Assembly (NCBI GenBank): GCA_032622095.1
Contig: CP136066.1
Span: 48,330,911 to 48,394,910 of the forward strand
DNA from: Siphonodentalium dalli
Taxonomy: Eukaryota > Mollusca > Scaphopoda > Gadilida > Siphonodentaliidae
Length of the DNA stretch: 64,000 bases
Reading direction: 5' to 3'
Positions 48,148 to 59,490 of this stretch are shown piece by piece (the stretch's first letter is position 1; each line of letters begins with the position of its first letter). The notes under the pieces were generated by a model that searched no databases, was not told where the DNA came from, and saw nothing but the letters and a program-made list of their open reading frames with translations. Made by a program: the position numbers and the translations under genes.

Positions 48148-49032
48148 CTGAATATATGCACCTGGAATATGACAGGTTTCAAGGGGAGTGCTTCCCATTT
48201 AAGTGATATGCTGGCATCGGGCTATTTCCAGATCGTCGGCATTTCTGAACATTGGCTCGATGAATTTTCACTGTCGTCCTTCGGATTTGCGAATGGAGGT
48301 TGTCTTGTGAAAGACGGTATAGCTATCCTGGTCCACAAAAGTATCCAGTGTATCGAGATTGAATCTCCAAATGATAGAATGATCTCTCTGCAGATCAAGA
48401 TGAATAATAGTTCATTTCTCTCCGTGATCCAACTATATCTACCCGGCGCCAATCACGATATTTCATATTTTCTCGACTGTTTATCAGACTTAGCTGACAT
48501 TACCTCATACCTGGAACCGAATGGTCCTGTGATATTAATGGGAGATATGAATGCGAATTTGGAGAAAAACTATAGAACGATACTTTCAAGCTTAACGTGT
48601 CCACGTGCTAGAGCATTAGATGCCTTCTTCGAACTGCACAACCTGACAGCACTCACTACATTATCATCTTGTACTGGCAGTGACTTCTCATACGTCTCTT
48701 ACTATGACGGCGCGACTCCTTCGCTGCTCGATCACATTGTCATCTCCGACATTATGGTTAATTATGTATCTAAAACTCATGTCACAGAAGATGCAGCAAC
48801 TAATAGTTCAAACCACAGACCAGTGTTCTGTTGTATAGATGTAGCTCCTAAACTAAAACCACCGTCAAATTACACGAGGAAAAAATATCGCTGGCAATGT
48901 GAATACATGATGTCTTATCAAGACAATCTAACTTCCCTGTGCAAACCGTTACTGACCAAAGAGATAAACGACAAAAATGACCTTGATTCGTATTATCGCA
49001 ATTGTGTCGACATTTTAATTGATAGCGCATAA
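48130..49032 (+). CDS. LINE ORF2 APE-type endonuclease domain (truncated by stop)
   Basis: From the ATG at 48130 (MTITNKLNICTWNMTGF) the frame stays open for 300 codons. Motifs of APE-like endonucleases are visible in order: NICTWN (metal-binding Asn), GISEHWL (catalytic Glu), VIQLYLPGANHD, LMGDMNAN (Asp/Asn pair), LLDHIVISD, and a C-terminal SSNHRPVFC. In most relatives the last motif is S-D-H, so the Asp is Asn here. The endonuclease nicks target DNA to prime reverse transcription. The frame stops at 49030-49032 after DILIDSA, just before the linker. The in-frame Met at 48028 would add 34 residues, but 48130 is preferred because ORF1 ends just after it. Confidence 0.9.
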   Translation: MTITNKLNICTWNMTGFKGSASHLSDMLASGYFQIVGISEHWLDEFSLSSFGFANGGCLVKDGIAILVHKSIQCIEIESPNDRMISLQIKMNNSSFLSVIQLYLPGANHDISYFLDCLSDLADITSYLEPNGPVILMGDMNANLEKNYRTILSSLTCPRARALDAFFELHNLTALTTLSSCTGSDFSYVSYYDGATPSLLDHIVISDIMVNYVSKTHVTEDAATNSSNHRPVFCCIDVAPKLKPPSNYTRKKYRWQCEYMMSYQDNLTSLCKPLLTKEINDKNDLDSYYRNCVDILIDSA

Positions 49033-49174
49033 AAGACTATCCCTCCAATGTCCTACCACGCACACTTGAAACCATACTGGAATAAACAACTCTGCAGTCT
49101 GAGCTCTGAGTGCAAGTCAAAATACAAATTGTAGCCCACGAGTATTTACCTCCTCCACGTATGTTCAGTATAAA

Positions 49175-50821
49175 GACGCTAAAAGGACTTTTAGGAAAGC
49201 TCATCGCTCTGCGTTCAATGCGTACCTATCCGATCAACAAAACGAACTTGAGTGCCACGCTGCCTCCAACCAAACGTCCTTCTGGCGGTCTATCAACCGA
49301 AACCGTTCGCATGTCTCTCAAATCGGATCGGTTATGGAATTCAATGGGTCTCTGACACGTGACGCAGATGAAACACTTTCTGGCTGGTCTGAGTACTTCA
49401 GAGAATTGTTCAATCCACCACCCCACTCTCAGCCAGAGTTTGAGGACCACGTTACCAGAGAAGTTGTTAGCTGTGTTTCTCTTGCTAAAGATCCCGTGCA
49501 ACCGAACTGCCCGCAGTGTCAACCAGTCGAACTCACCGAAATCGTTCTTCATGTGAGGAAACTGAAAAAGAATAAAGCGGGTGGAGCAGATGAATTATTG
49601 AATGAACATTTGTTGCACGCTCCGACTTCCTTCATAGACTGCATCAAAAGAATATATGACGGTATATTCCGCATCAACGATGAAAGAAGGAATAGTCATT
49701 CCGTTATACAAAGGACCGACTAAACCACCGACATCTCCTGATAGTTACCGTGCTATAACACTTCTATCGGTCCTATACAAACTATTCGAGTCCATTCTGT
49801 TGAGCCGTCTTCTTCAAAGCCACCAAATGAAACGATTTCCAAATGCACAACAAATGGGTTTTCAGAAAGGTATCAGCTGTTCGATGACGTCATTCATTCT
49901 CACGGAATCTGTATCATATGCCAAAGACAATAACTCCAATTTATATGTTGCCTTCCTTGACTCCAAGAAAGCCTTTGATAAAGTATGGCACACTGGCCTC
50001 CTGTACGAATTCATTCAGCTCGGATTTTCGCCACACCTTGTCAGTTTGTTGGAGAACATCCATTCGGATGTGACTAGCAAAGTACTATATAACGGCCGCA
50101 TGTCGCAAAGTTTCAAAATACTGCAATCTACTCGACAATGAGGCGTTCTGTCACCTCTCTGCTATCTCGTCTTCATAGACAACCTACTAACGAACTAGCA
50201 ACTTCTCCATACGGACTAAGAATCTGCAATATCCCATGTGGCGCTCCTACTACTGCCGACGACATCGCTCTTCTGTCGCTATCGAAATCCGGTATCGACT
50301 CCTTGTTGAACATATGTGTGAAATATAGCAGGCGGTGGCGATTCGAATTCTCCTCCACGAAGAGCAAAATTGTTGTATTCAACGAGAATAAAAACTCATA
50401 TGACCGCTCGGGAAGGATATGGAGGTTGGGCAATCAAACTATTCAGGAAGTTACAGAATGTGCCCATCTTGGTTTAATTCAGGACAAGTTTGCGAAGCAG
50501 CTCAATTCCGCCTCTTCTGTGTCGACAAAAATGAGGAATAACTTTTTCAATATCATGGGTAACAAAATTATGAAATCCACTACACCCATCACCATGACAA
50601 ATGTCCTCAAAACTGTTGTTCTACCGAGAGCTCTCTACGGTGTCGAGGTGGTTCCTTTTGATCAAAGTTCCGCCATCACCATTATGAACAAAGCCGCCAG
50701 AACATGTCTCAAATACACACAATCCCTCCCAAAACGAGCGTCAACTAGGCTATCGCTAGGTCTTCTTGGATTTCTACCAATTGAATATCAACTGCATATC
50801 AAAAAACATTGCTTTCTGTGA
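49175..50821 (+). pseudogene. LINE ORF2 reverse transcriptase domain, frameshifted
   Basis: Frame pieces: 49175-49680 has the linker (KAHRSAFNAYLSDQQNELEC and on to KKNKAGGADE). 49656-50141 has RT blocks IPLYKGPTKPPTSPDSYRAI, GFQKGISCSMTSF and motif A VAFLDSKKAFDKVWH. 50138-50821 has PTTADDIALLS, at the position of YxDD, then VPRALYGVEV further on. TGA at about 50139 and small indels near 50185 separate the pieces. Both Asp of the active-site pair are present but Thr stands where Tyr/Phe is expected. It copies LINE RNA into DNA at the nick in intact family members. Confidence 0.9.
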
Positions 50822-50926
50822 CGTCTTATCCATCTACCGTTCGGCCATCAATTACCATTACGACTGTTTGTCCTGAAAGCACACCTGTACAGACTATACA
50901 ATCGCTCCAGTGGTTTTGTACAGGAA

Positions 50927-51550
50927 ATGTTCTCCATATTAGCCAAATACGATCTTTTGAACTATTTGAACGACTACCTGGACATTTGGGTCTTCCCAAA
51001 ACTGTCAACGTGGATAACTCTTGTGAAGGCAGGTGTCGGGGGAACGTTCATTTCCTCGTGGCAGACCAAAGTTTCGTCCGATCCATCCTTGCGAATTCTG
51101 TGGAAAGTTCACCATAATCCCCTATCAAACTGGGCAGTCTGGAAACTTCTCCATGGAAACGCTCACATGTTGAAATATCTCAAAAACTTAGTACTGCTTC
51201 TCAACAGGACTACCTATGCCAACAATTTAGTGTGTCATCTCTGCAGCGAAGTGTACTCGAACGAAATCGACCACGCCATGTTCGTATGCTCTTCTCCAGC
51301 TGCACTCATTATTAGAAACTCTTTTTGGGAAGGGATTATCTCTCGTTTCGGCATACCCGAATATTTTCACCTTGCGTCGTTAGCCAGAGATGACCTGGTA
51401 GCAACCCTCCTCGGAAGTTCTCTGGAAACCCTAACAGAACACATATCTCACTGCCTCAAGGAACTAGTACTATATTCTGCGAAGTTCCTGTACGTTCTCA
51501 GCACAATGATAAGGAATGGCGTACAGCAACCCGTGTCACGTCAATTGTAA
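50927..51550 (+). pseudogene. LINE ORF2 C-terminal region with Cys/His motif
   Basis: A continuous 207-codon frame follows the RT. A CHLCSEVYSNEIDHAMFVCS segment (C-x2-C-x8-H-x4-C; a zinc-knuckle arrangement) lies at about 51235-51294. This C-terminal element is widespread in CR1/Jockey-type LINEs and may bind nucleic acid. The stop at 51548-51550 is followed by the 3' UTR. Confidence 0.85.
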
Positions 51551-51871
51551 TTATCTTCTCAACACCCACGCATGTTGTAACGACTAACTTTCATATCTGT
51601 TGGACAAATCAGATTTTCCTGCAACAAAAGCTGTAGTGAACATTCAAATGCATATATGCTTCACTCTCGTGGTTGCCAACACCTCTCCATACTTGTACAT
51701 AACGGCCCACCACACTGGCCAGGGGAGCCCACTTTAATCCAACTGTATTTATATGTCATGTATATCGGTCTCTCCTATACTTGGAGGTAATAAAGATATC
51801 TCATATTAATCCCGTGCAACAAATTTAATTAATCGTCCGTTATCACTGGATTTATATTTTTATCATCTAAA

Positions 51872-52000
51872 TTGGATAGATCATCTCATTCGTGTCTTCA
51901 TAATTAAGACGTCCGGTGTGCGTCTTGTTTATCACTCCCAAAACAAGACACACGCCGGCCGTCTTAATTATGAAGACACTCGTTGAGATGATCTATCCAA
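51872..52000. repeat. 129 bp hairpin
   Basis: Arms TTGGATAGATCATCTCATTC.. and ..GAGATGATCTATCCAA pair, continuing through CTTCATAATTAAGACG. Few mismatches and a short loop around ATCACTCCC. No coding content. Possibly a MITE; no target duplication was identified. Confidence 0.8.
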
Positions 52001-52059
52001 TACATAGACACGTTGTTTAATTTTGTTTACCTCAAACCTCAATAGCTTTATCAATATCT

Positions 52060-54070
52060 ATATTTGCGAATGTCTGTCTGTGTTCTATAGAAATTCACGG
52101 GGGACCATGTATAGACGACACCAAAGAGGTATACCAGGGGTAACGTTCTTCGAGAAAGATAATGGTGCGGGTTAGAATTTTCTAAAGTGACGCTGTTGTT
52201 GTCAGGGGCAGAACAGGGGGAGGGGCAGAAAAACTTTTTTATCGCCGATATCCACCAAACTTATACATTATATATATATGATCTCCATGATATGATGAAT
52301 CTAAAGGTGTGGTTTAAAGATGTCAAAAGTGGCGTCGTTCGATGTAAGGGTTGCACGGAAAGGGTGAGAGGCACCAAAACTGATCAAATATTTTGAGCAT
52401 CGATTTCCACCAAATTGATGCCTATTCTTCCCCACGATACAAGGAATCTAATCGTGTGATTTGAAGACGCTAAATTGGTGCCATCTGTGTGAGAGATGGG
52501 GTGGGAGGGCACTAAATTTTATAATAATTTGTTTAGTCGCCGACTACCACCAAACTTATACACAATCATCTCCAATATATCAGCGTCGAATGGTGTGACT
52601 TAAAGCTGTCAAAAGTGGTGCCGTTCGAGTCAGGGGTGCACGGAATGGGAGAGGGGCACAAAAACTGATATAATAGTCTGTCTGTCTGTCTGTATGTCTG
52701 TGTTCTTTATAATTTCACGGGGGACCATGTAGACGACACCAAAGGGGTCCACCAGGGGTAACTTTTTCAGAGAAAGATAATGGTGCGGATTAGAATTTTC
52801 TAAAGTGACGCTGTTGTTGTCAGGTGCAGAAAAGGTGGAGGGGCAAACAAATGTTTTTATCGCCGATATCCACCAAACATATACACAATGATCTCCATGA
52901 TATGACGAATCTAATCATGTGGTTTAAATATGTCAAAAGTGGAGAGGTGAGGGGCACCAAACCTGATAAAATATTTTGAGCACCGATTTCCACCAAATTG
53001 ATGCACACTCTTCCCCACGATACAAGGAATCTAATCGTGTGATATAATGACGCCACATTGGTGCCGTTTGGGTGGGAGATGGGGGTGTGGGCACTAAATT
53101 TGATCAGAATTTGTTTAGTCGCTGATCACCACCAAACTTATACATTATCATCTCCATTATATCAGGAGTCGAATGGTGTGACTTAAAGCTGTCAAATGTA
53201 GCGTCATTCGAGTCAGCGCTGCACGAAATGGAAGAGAGGCACCAAAACTGATAAAATATTTTTAGCGCCGATTTCCACCAAATTGATACACTTTCTTATC
53301 CATGATACGAGGAATCTAATCATGTTATTTAAATACGCCAAGTTGGTGCCGTTTGGATGAGATATGGGGGCACTGAATTTGATACGAATCTACTTAATCG
53401 CCGATTTCTACCAATTGTATACATAGTCATCTTCATAATGAGTTTAATTGTGTGGTTTAAAGATGACAAAAGTGTGTTGCTTGATTCGGGTTAGGGAGGG
53501 GAGGGTAACAAAAAACTGATAAAAATATGTTTAGCGCCAATTTCCACCAAATCCATACACGTTCTTCTCCAATGATACGAGGAATCAAATCGTGTGGGTT
53601 AAAGACGCCACATTTGGTGCCTATACATCTGCGATTGTCTGTCTGTTCTATATAACTTCACAGGGGACCATCTGGAATCCTGGATGGCACTAAACTTGTT
53701 ATGAGGACGATAATAGTGTGGGTCAAAATTTTCTAAAGTGACGTTGTTGTTGTCAGGATCAGAAAAGGGGAGGGGCAGCAAACATGATGAAATATATTTG
53801 TCGCTGACTTCCACCAAACTTATACATAATCATCATAATCATATGTCGGCGTTCGAGTAAGGGTGCACGGATGGGGAGGGGCGCCAAAGCTGATACAAAT
53901 AAGTTTAGCACTAACTTCCACCAAATGTATAGCCGTTTTTATCCAATGATACGAGGAATCTAATCATGTGGGTTATCGACGGCACATTCGTGCATTTAGG
54001 TCAGGGATGTAGAGTGGAGAGACACTAATATAATAATGTTTTAGTCGCCGATATCCACGAACGTTAAATA
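52060..54070 (+). repeat. Satellite-like array, ~150 bp core unit with composite head
   Basis: The core CCACCAAACTTATACA.. ATCTCCA.GATA..GAATCTAATCGTGTG..AAAG-CGCC...GGTGC recurs about 12 times from 52240. A separate head block (GTCTGTCTGT...TTCACGGGGGACCAT, then AAAGTGACGCTGTTGTTGTC) restarts at 52065, 52676 and 53625. So the array is a composite of ~600-950 bp super-units. It matches the general style of mollusc interspersed repeats. No gene. Confidence 0.85.
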
Positions 54071-54079
54071 TAGTAATCT

Positions 54080-54745
54080 CCATAATTCGTTCTAAGCAAG
54101 TTTTGGCGATAAAATTTCAGAACCTCGACAAATGGTGACCGAATTAAGTCACTTGAACAAATATCTTCTCCATTGTTATTAACGACCATCGGGTGTATAC
54201 TGGTGGCCAATTATTAGAAACATGCCGATGGGACTTTTATAAATAGAAAATTGTTTTTTCCGGTTTATTTATTTAAAAGTCGAACTGCGGGATCAGGAGG
54301 CTGGTCACCGGTAAAAGGTGTAGTTGGGAATTTCAATTTCGTTTATTGTCCATTACATTATTATCTTAATAATGTTGATTTTTGGTTTGTGACAAGCTAT
54401 GTCAATTACAAATAAAAGAAATGAAAAAGATAATTTGTAAGTTTTATATTTCAACTTTTATAGACATTTTTCGTTCTGCAGCCCACTGGGGATTGTGGTC
54501 GGAGACGGCGGAGTCGGCCGCCGGTTCGTTAATTAGGTGCTTGTTGTTATTGTTATTTAACGGAATTCTGAGTTGGTCATTCGCGAAACGAATATATTTT
54601 ATATTCTATAATTACAATCATGGGTATATAATATATTATCTTGAGCGCGTTACCATTTCTGATTATGGTTTTCTTGTATATATATGGGGACGGGAATCAG
54701 GGCATTCATATAGTGAGCCAGCAGAAACGGGTACACAGAAGAAAG
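54080..54745. other. Spacer, no supported gene
   Basis: A 158-codon ORF at 54382-54858 runs into the MITE at its 3' end, which argues against a real gene. The stretch before it has no domain. Confidence 0.45.
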
Positions 54746-54751
54746 CATTAA

Positions 54752-55143
54752 CCCTTTACCCAACAGAAGGGCCCTGTGCCAATGCATTCTCTTATATATG
54801 CGAGTCGACTATGGGTCGCCTAGCATATATAAGAGAATGCATTGGCTTAACACATTAAAAATTATAAACTTGTTAAAGAATGTAAGAAAAAATGGTAAAA
54901 AGTGTTAACAAAAGAATTTTTTTAGGCCAATGCATTCTCTTATATATGCGAGGCGACCTATGGTCGACTCGCATATATAAGAGAATGCATTGGCACAGGG
55001 CATAACTGTAACTATCACAATGTGGTCAAGGAGCCGGTTCCAATGATATCCATATTTGTATGGTTCTATTGAGACAGACCGAAGATATTTTAGGCTGTTG
55101 AAGCTTTATTTGGCCGGTTTTGGCCGGTTTGTTGGGTAAAGGG
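54752..55143. mobile_element. piggyBac-like MITE with two hairpins (copy 2)
   Basis: 392 bp; TTAA at 54748-54751 and 55144-55147; ends CCCTTTACCCAACA and TGTTGGGTAAAGGG. Differs from copy 1 (10671-11052) by about a dozen bases and a short indel in the central AT-rich part. Both hairpins are kept, with the same TATATATGCGAGTCGAC core. High conservation over the hairpins suggests recent transposition. Confidence 0.9.
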
Positions 55144-55585
55144 TTAACATGAAATTTCGGTGCTGCATCATAATCATCATAATTCATTCGGGTATGACTG
55201 TATTCAGTGTATTGAGACAATTACCGTTCTAGATGATAATATTCAGTGTACAAGTAACCAGATAAATCGACAAGATGAAACATTTGTAAAGAAATGAAAC
55301 ACGGAAATTAAAGCTAACAAGGGTTTGTGCTACCACAGTTGAATATCAATCCTACGTGCCGCTGCAGCTGTCCGGTTCCACGCGATACGTGATCAGTTGC
55401 AACATGCAAGCCAATCAAAAACGCTGAAATCCGACGCGACGTGATCAACGATAAGCACAATTTTTGAGTGCCAGGTGTCTCTTTCAACTTCACGTGTCTT
55501 TTTCGTCGGAAATAGTTGTACGCTCGTTATACTTCCAACTTCTACTTTCTGTGGTTCTCATGTGAAATGACGGATTCAATTATAA

Positions 55586-55691
55586 GATATAACTCTTGTT
55601 TCGATTATGGTTATGCAGTTACACGCGTTATAGCATTTATCTTCAAACGTTTCATTTATAACCGCATAACCATAATCGAAACAAGAGTTAT
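55586..55691. repeat. Hairpin with 28 bp arms
   Basis: ATAACTCTTGTTTCGATTAT..GGTTATGC and its inverse ..ATCGAAACAAGAGTTAT, loop ~50 bp. No coding content. Confidence 0.8.
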
Positions 55692-55954
55692 TTCTTAAAT
55701 AGACAAAACATATAATACGTCCCGCTATACCCCTTTCCGTGTTTTCAGACGTAGATGCGATTCACTATTACATCTATTTCATGAGCTGAGGGACAGTTCA
55801 ATGTGCCATTGCCTTGAATACATGGCCAATTCGAAAAGAACTGATAATCGATATGGTCATGCACATTATTGAAGCAATGCACTCACATACGCAGTCACGG
55901 TATGTGGCATAATTGCGATAGTTAGATATGAACTGGTGTTTATTTTACATGATT

Positions 55955-56351
55955 AGAGACCTTTCGCAAAATCACGAATAAGATTACGAATATGGACAGA
56001 TTCTGCCAGAATATACGGCAAAAATTCTATATTTACGCACGGGGGTTCTTATGTGAGACGAAATATACCCCACGCAGTTTAATTATGTGTAGATGTGTCA
56101 AGGATGTGCGATCTGTCCTGCTTGGTGACGCTCTACTATTATCCATGTGGTGTATTACACGTGGATAAGAACATGGGATCTGATACAGACACACATTACT
56201 TTTCCATCAAATATATGTGTAACTGAACATAATGGGGCATATATGCCGTCTCACCAATTAGCCATCGTAGGTAAATTGTGATGGTGTCAACCTTACTAGG
56301 ACAATAAATCCTATCCGTAATCGTAATAGTGATTTTTGCGAAAGGTCTCTA
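55955..56351. mobile_element. TIR element with AGAGACCTTTCGC ends
   Basis: AGAGACCTTTCGCAAAATCAC at the left mirrors GTGATTTTTGCGAAAGGTCTCT at the right (21 of 22 matched). ~400 bp. The interior is non-coding. The flank holds ATTA on both sides. A short CAGAGACCTTTCAAACTT word near 59411 resembles the end. Confidence 0.7.
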
Positions 56352-56359
56352 TTATATAC

Positions 56360-57040
56360 AGACTAACCACGTGTACCATACATCGCGACCAAAGTAAAAC
56401 CAAGCACATAGCACACTTGTGAAGTTGTGACGCTTGTGAGTTGTGTGAAGTGTAAGTTCGCGAGTCTGCTAATACGAACAAGCATAGTGTGTTATCCCTT
56501 TATGCATCGCCATGGACCTCATCGATCGAATCACATTAAGGATGACACCCAATAGGGTATATCAGCCATGTCAGAACAGACAACATGATCTTAGCACCAG
56601 TCACTTTGGCTAGGAATCTATAATTGTAGTACCCAAAAGTATGGTGTAGTAAACTGTATACAGGTAAACAACAAAGTGTGCCATAATCAGACGACACAAC
56701 ATGCCAAAGACAACACGAGTATGACTGAATATATATATGAATATTTATTATTGAACTATGTGCACGAGAGCCATAGTCATCCGTCAGTTCAATTCAATTT
56801 TAATAGTAACTCTGGTCATCATAAAAGACATTACAGAGAAAATAGACACAACTACGAATCATCAATTCATGTACATGTATACATACACAACAAATCATTA
56901 AGCTGGTGTGAATGGGGTGGTATTCTATTGTATACATCGGTGAGTAGTTATAGTGCGCATTGGAGTACACATTTTGTGCGGGAGATTGTGGAGGAGGAAA
57001 ATAAAATCGATATTGTTTTAATCCCTATATATAATTAAAT
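56360..57040. other. Spacer with a weak ORF
   Basis: A 120-codon + strand ORF (56676-57038) has no recognised domain. It ends 80 bp before the Polinton-derived array. It may be a decayed neighbour of the Polinton or chance. Confidence 0.35.
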
Positions 57041-57047
57041 AAGTAGT

Positions 57048-57115
57048 TATATAGATACGTAGATATATAGATACGTAGATACGTAGATATAGATGCGTAG
57101 ATACGTAGATATAGG
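57048..57115 (+). repeat. GATACGTAGATATA microsatellite, first block
   Basis: Imperfect repeats of ATAGATACGTAGATAT. The same repeat precedes later relic units at 57722-57768 and 59020-59050. Confidence 0.85.
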
Positions 57116-57317
57116 GTATAGTTTACGCAATTAGCTATAATACGGGCAGTTTACCTTCGACTAGTCCACTAATTTTATTGATCCCCTACTTTTCGAATGA
57201 ACTGATCTAAACTCCGATTATTGATTCCTCGGCTGTTTGTCTTAGTATTAAGCGACGGATGGATGTAAACTTATTGATATAAGGCGGTGCTTTAATCAAA
57301 CTATTTCACTCGCTATA

Positions 57318-57692
57318 ATGGATCACGGGATTTCGGTTAATGAACCGAGGTTTAAACACCCATTCACTGCTATAGCTGCAGGGCCTAGCGCTTGCGGAAA
57401 GACGCACTTCGTATCTAGATTAATTCACAATGCGACTGTTATGATTAACCCACCGCCGTCTGTTATATATTAGTGTTTTAGTGAATGGCAAACCGGGTAT
57501 GAAGCGTTGAAGAAAGTAGTCCGATTCCACGAATGAATACCTGACATAAGTGCGTTTGATGTGAACATCCCGACCCTGATTATACTCGATGATTTGATGT
57601 TAGAATGCGATAAGAATAGTGTGACCAATCTTTTCACAAAATACAGTCATCACAGAAATATGAGTGTTATACCTATTCTTCAGAATATCTTC
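57318..57692 (+). pseudogene. Polinton packaging ATPase relic, copy A
   Basis: Starts at ATG 57318. Walker A AGPSACGKTHF lies at residues 21-31 (57378-57410). Walker B LIILDDLM lies at 57576-57599, followed by VTNLFTKYSHHRN, a C-terminal motif of FtsK/A32-like packaging ATPases of Polintons. The frame is interrupted by TAG (57471-57473) and TGA (57534-57536), so it cannot make a full protein as it stands. The best preserved of the three copies. Confidence 0.85.
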
Positions 57693-58359
57693 GCTGTGAC
57701 TGTTATGATTAACCCACCGCCTATATAGATACGTAGATATATAGATATGTAGATATGTAGATATCGTGTATAGTTTATGCAATTACCTATAATATGGGTA
57801 GTTTACCTTCGACTAGGCCACTAATTTTATTGATCCCCCACTTTTCGAATGAACTGATCTAAACTCCAATTATTGATGCCTCGGCTGTGTATGCTTTAGT
57901 ATTAAACCATTGAGGGTGGTATCAACGAGGCTTTTAGATTTCAATCAATCTAATTATTCCAGAAAATTTTGTTAGCTGTTTTAAAGTAAATTATATGTAC
58001 TTGAGTCGGGTGGGTTTTAACACTTTCGCTGTTGAGATTTCGTTTGCAATAGAATCAGTAAATTAACCACTTACCTTCGATATAACGCATACTCCTATTT
58101 TTCGGAATTTCGATACAACTGATGACTAAATGTCCCCCTCAATATTCTAGGTGTCCACACACAAAATTAAAATAAAACATGTGAGAACCTGGAATATCAA
58201 GGGGGGTCCTGAGGCCCAAACAATATTACTCCGCCACTTGTTTAGTCCAAGCTGTAGCTTAGCTTCTCTTCTGGGATGTGGTTCGTATCCGCTAAATACC
58301 CCCGAACCTCTCCACTTGCGAATGCACCGTTGTCGCAAACTTCCGGTAGGTGGTGTTCT

Positions 58360-58606
58360 CACGATGGGGCTGTATCTTCCAAGGTCTCCAGCAAGGCCGT
58401 TCTAGCTTTTTGTAGAACAACCAATTGATTCCTAAGTTTTAGGATGGAATCGACGCGACAAAGTTCTTTCTTTTCGCATATTCAAACGCTGCCGTGCATT
58501 TAGCGCCATTATGCGAGCTACACGCTTAAATCCGTTGTCCTCCACTATCGTTTGAAGTATTTCCTCCAACAAGGCCCTATGAAGAGTGTAATACTCTGAG
58601 GTCGCT
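58360..58606 (-). pseudogene. Unrecognised reading-frame relic on the minus strand
   Basis: On the minus strand a protein-like frame reads ..LHRALLEEILQTIVEDNGFK then RVARIMALNARQRLNMRKER, followed after a frame change by LKLRNQLVVLQKARTALLET. It looks amphipathic/coiled-coil-like and basic. It lies between ATPase copies A and B, on the opposite strand. It may be a Polinton or guest gene. No function is claimed. Confidence 0.4.
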
Positions 58607-58607
58607 G

Positions 58608-58976
58608 GATTTCAGTTAATGAGCTGGGTTTTAGGCACCCATTCACTGCTATGGCTTCGGATCGGAAGGCTTACTTCGTATCCAGTTTTAATTCACAACA
58701 CAACTCTTATGATTAACCCACCGCCGTCTGCTATATATTGCTGTTTTAGTGCCTGGCAACCTGGGTATGAAACATAGAAAATAGTCCGATTCCACGAGGG
58801 AATGCCTGGCATAAGTGCGTTTGATGCGAGCACCCGTCCCTGGTTATACTGGTTGATTTGATGTTAGAATGTGATAAGAACAGTGTGACTAATCTTTTCA
58901 CAGAATACAGTCATCACCAAAATATGAGTGTTATACTTATTCTTCAGAATATCTTCGAGAAAAGTCGATAATGTTT
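58608..58976 (+). pseudogene. Polinton packaging ATPase relic, copy B
   Basis: Matches copy A along its length but has lost the Walker A Gly-Lys-Thr (only ASDRKAYF-type residues remain at 58653-58676) and one of the Walker B Asp. The codon corresponding to the copy A TAG is a sense codon here. A stop (TAG) lies near 58770. Confidence 0.75.
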
Positions 58977-59257
58977 TAATCTGTATATATATTAAAACAC
59001 TAGTTAAATAAGTATTTATAGATATATAGATACGTAGATATATAAATACCGGAATAGGTGATGCGATTACTTATAATTAACTTCGACGGATCCACAATTT
59101 TAGTGACCTACGACATCTGAAAATGAACCGGTCTAAAGCGATAATAATGAAGTATTGATTTTTCCCTCGGTTTATTGTAATTGGCATTAGCGAATCGATT
59201 GGTGTCTGTGTGTTAGTGAAATGATTTATGCATACAGCGCTCATTCATATATTATGG

Positions 59258-59490
59258 TGACAGTTGACCGTGGAATTAGTTAATGAGCCGGGCTTTAAAC
59301 ACCCCTTTACTGATGTAAATGGTGTGACTAATCTTTTCATAAAATACAGTCATACTAGAAACATAAATATTATACTTATTCTTCAGAATATCTTCGCACG
59401 CGATAACAATCAGAGACCTTTCAAACTTCAATTTCGGGTCTCGCCAGACAAATGTTCAATACCGAATCTAAACATCTAGATTCTGTATCT
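59258..59490 (+). pseudogene. Polinton packaging ATPase relic, copy C (internal deletion)
   Basis: Keeps the N-terminal part (EPGFKHPFTDVN) and jumps directly to the C-terminal VTNLFIKYSHTRN segment. Both Walker motifs are deleted. The frame stays open to a stop at 59477, giving a 71-codon product of no obvious function. Confidence 0.7.

Larger units (their letters stand above)
47785..51812 (+). mobile_element. Near full-length CR1/Jockey-like LINE (decayed)
   Basis: Layout is ORF1 tail (47788-48147), overlapping ORF2 with APE endonuclease (48130-49032), linker, RT (about 49560-50830) and a C-terminal Cys/His segment (51230-51300). A ~260 bp 3' UTR ends in AATAAAGATATCTCAT near 51790. ORF2 is broken by several frameshifts and stops. 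The 5' end was not found, so the copy may be truncated within ORF1. The minus-strand copy at 41554-43362 is the same family. Confidence 0.9.
57115..59490 (+). mobile_element. Tandemly rearranged Polinton/Maverick relic (ATPase-bearing units)
   Basis: A spacer (TTTACCTTCGACTAGTCC...CTCGGCTG) occurs three times, at 57140, 57800 and ~59075, each time after the GATACGTAG microsatellite and before an ATPase-like fragment (57318, 58608, 59258). Unit lengths differ because of insertions and deletions. At 57692-57721 the ATPase frame is followed by a second copy of its own internal sequence (GACTGTTATGATTAACCCAC), marking a duplication junction. Polintons are virus-like large DNA transposons. Confidence 0.75.

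Noticed and set aside
54382-54858. 158-codon ORF
   Set aside because: Its 3' third lies in a MITE, it has no domain, and no splice or promoter support.
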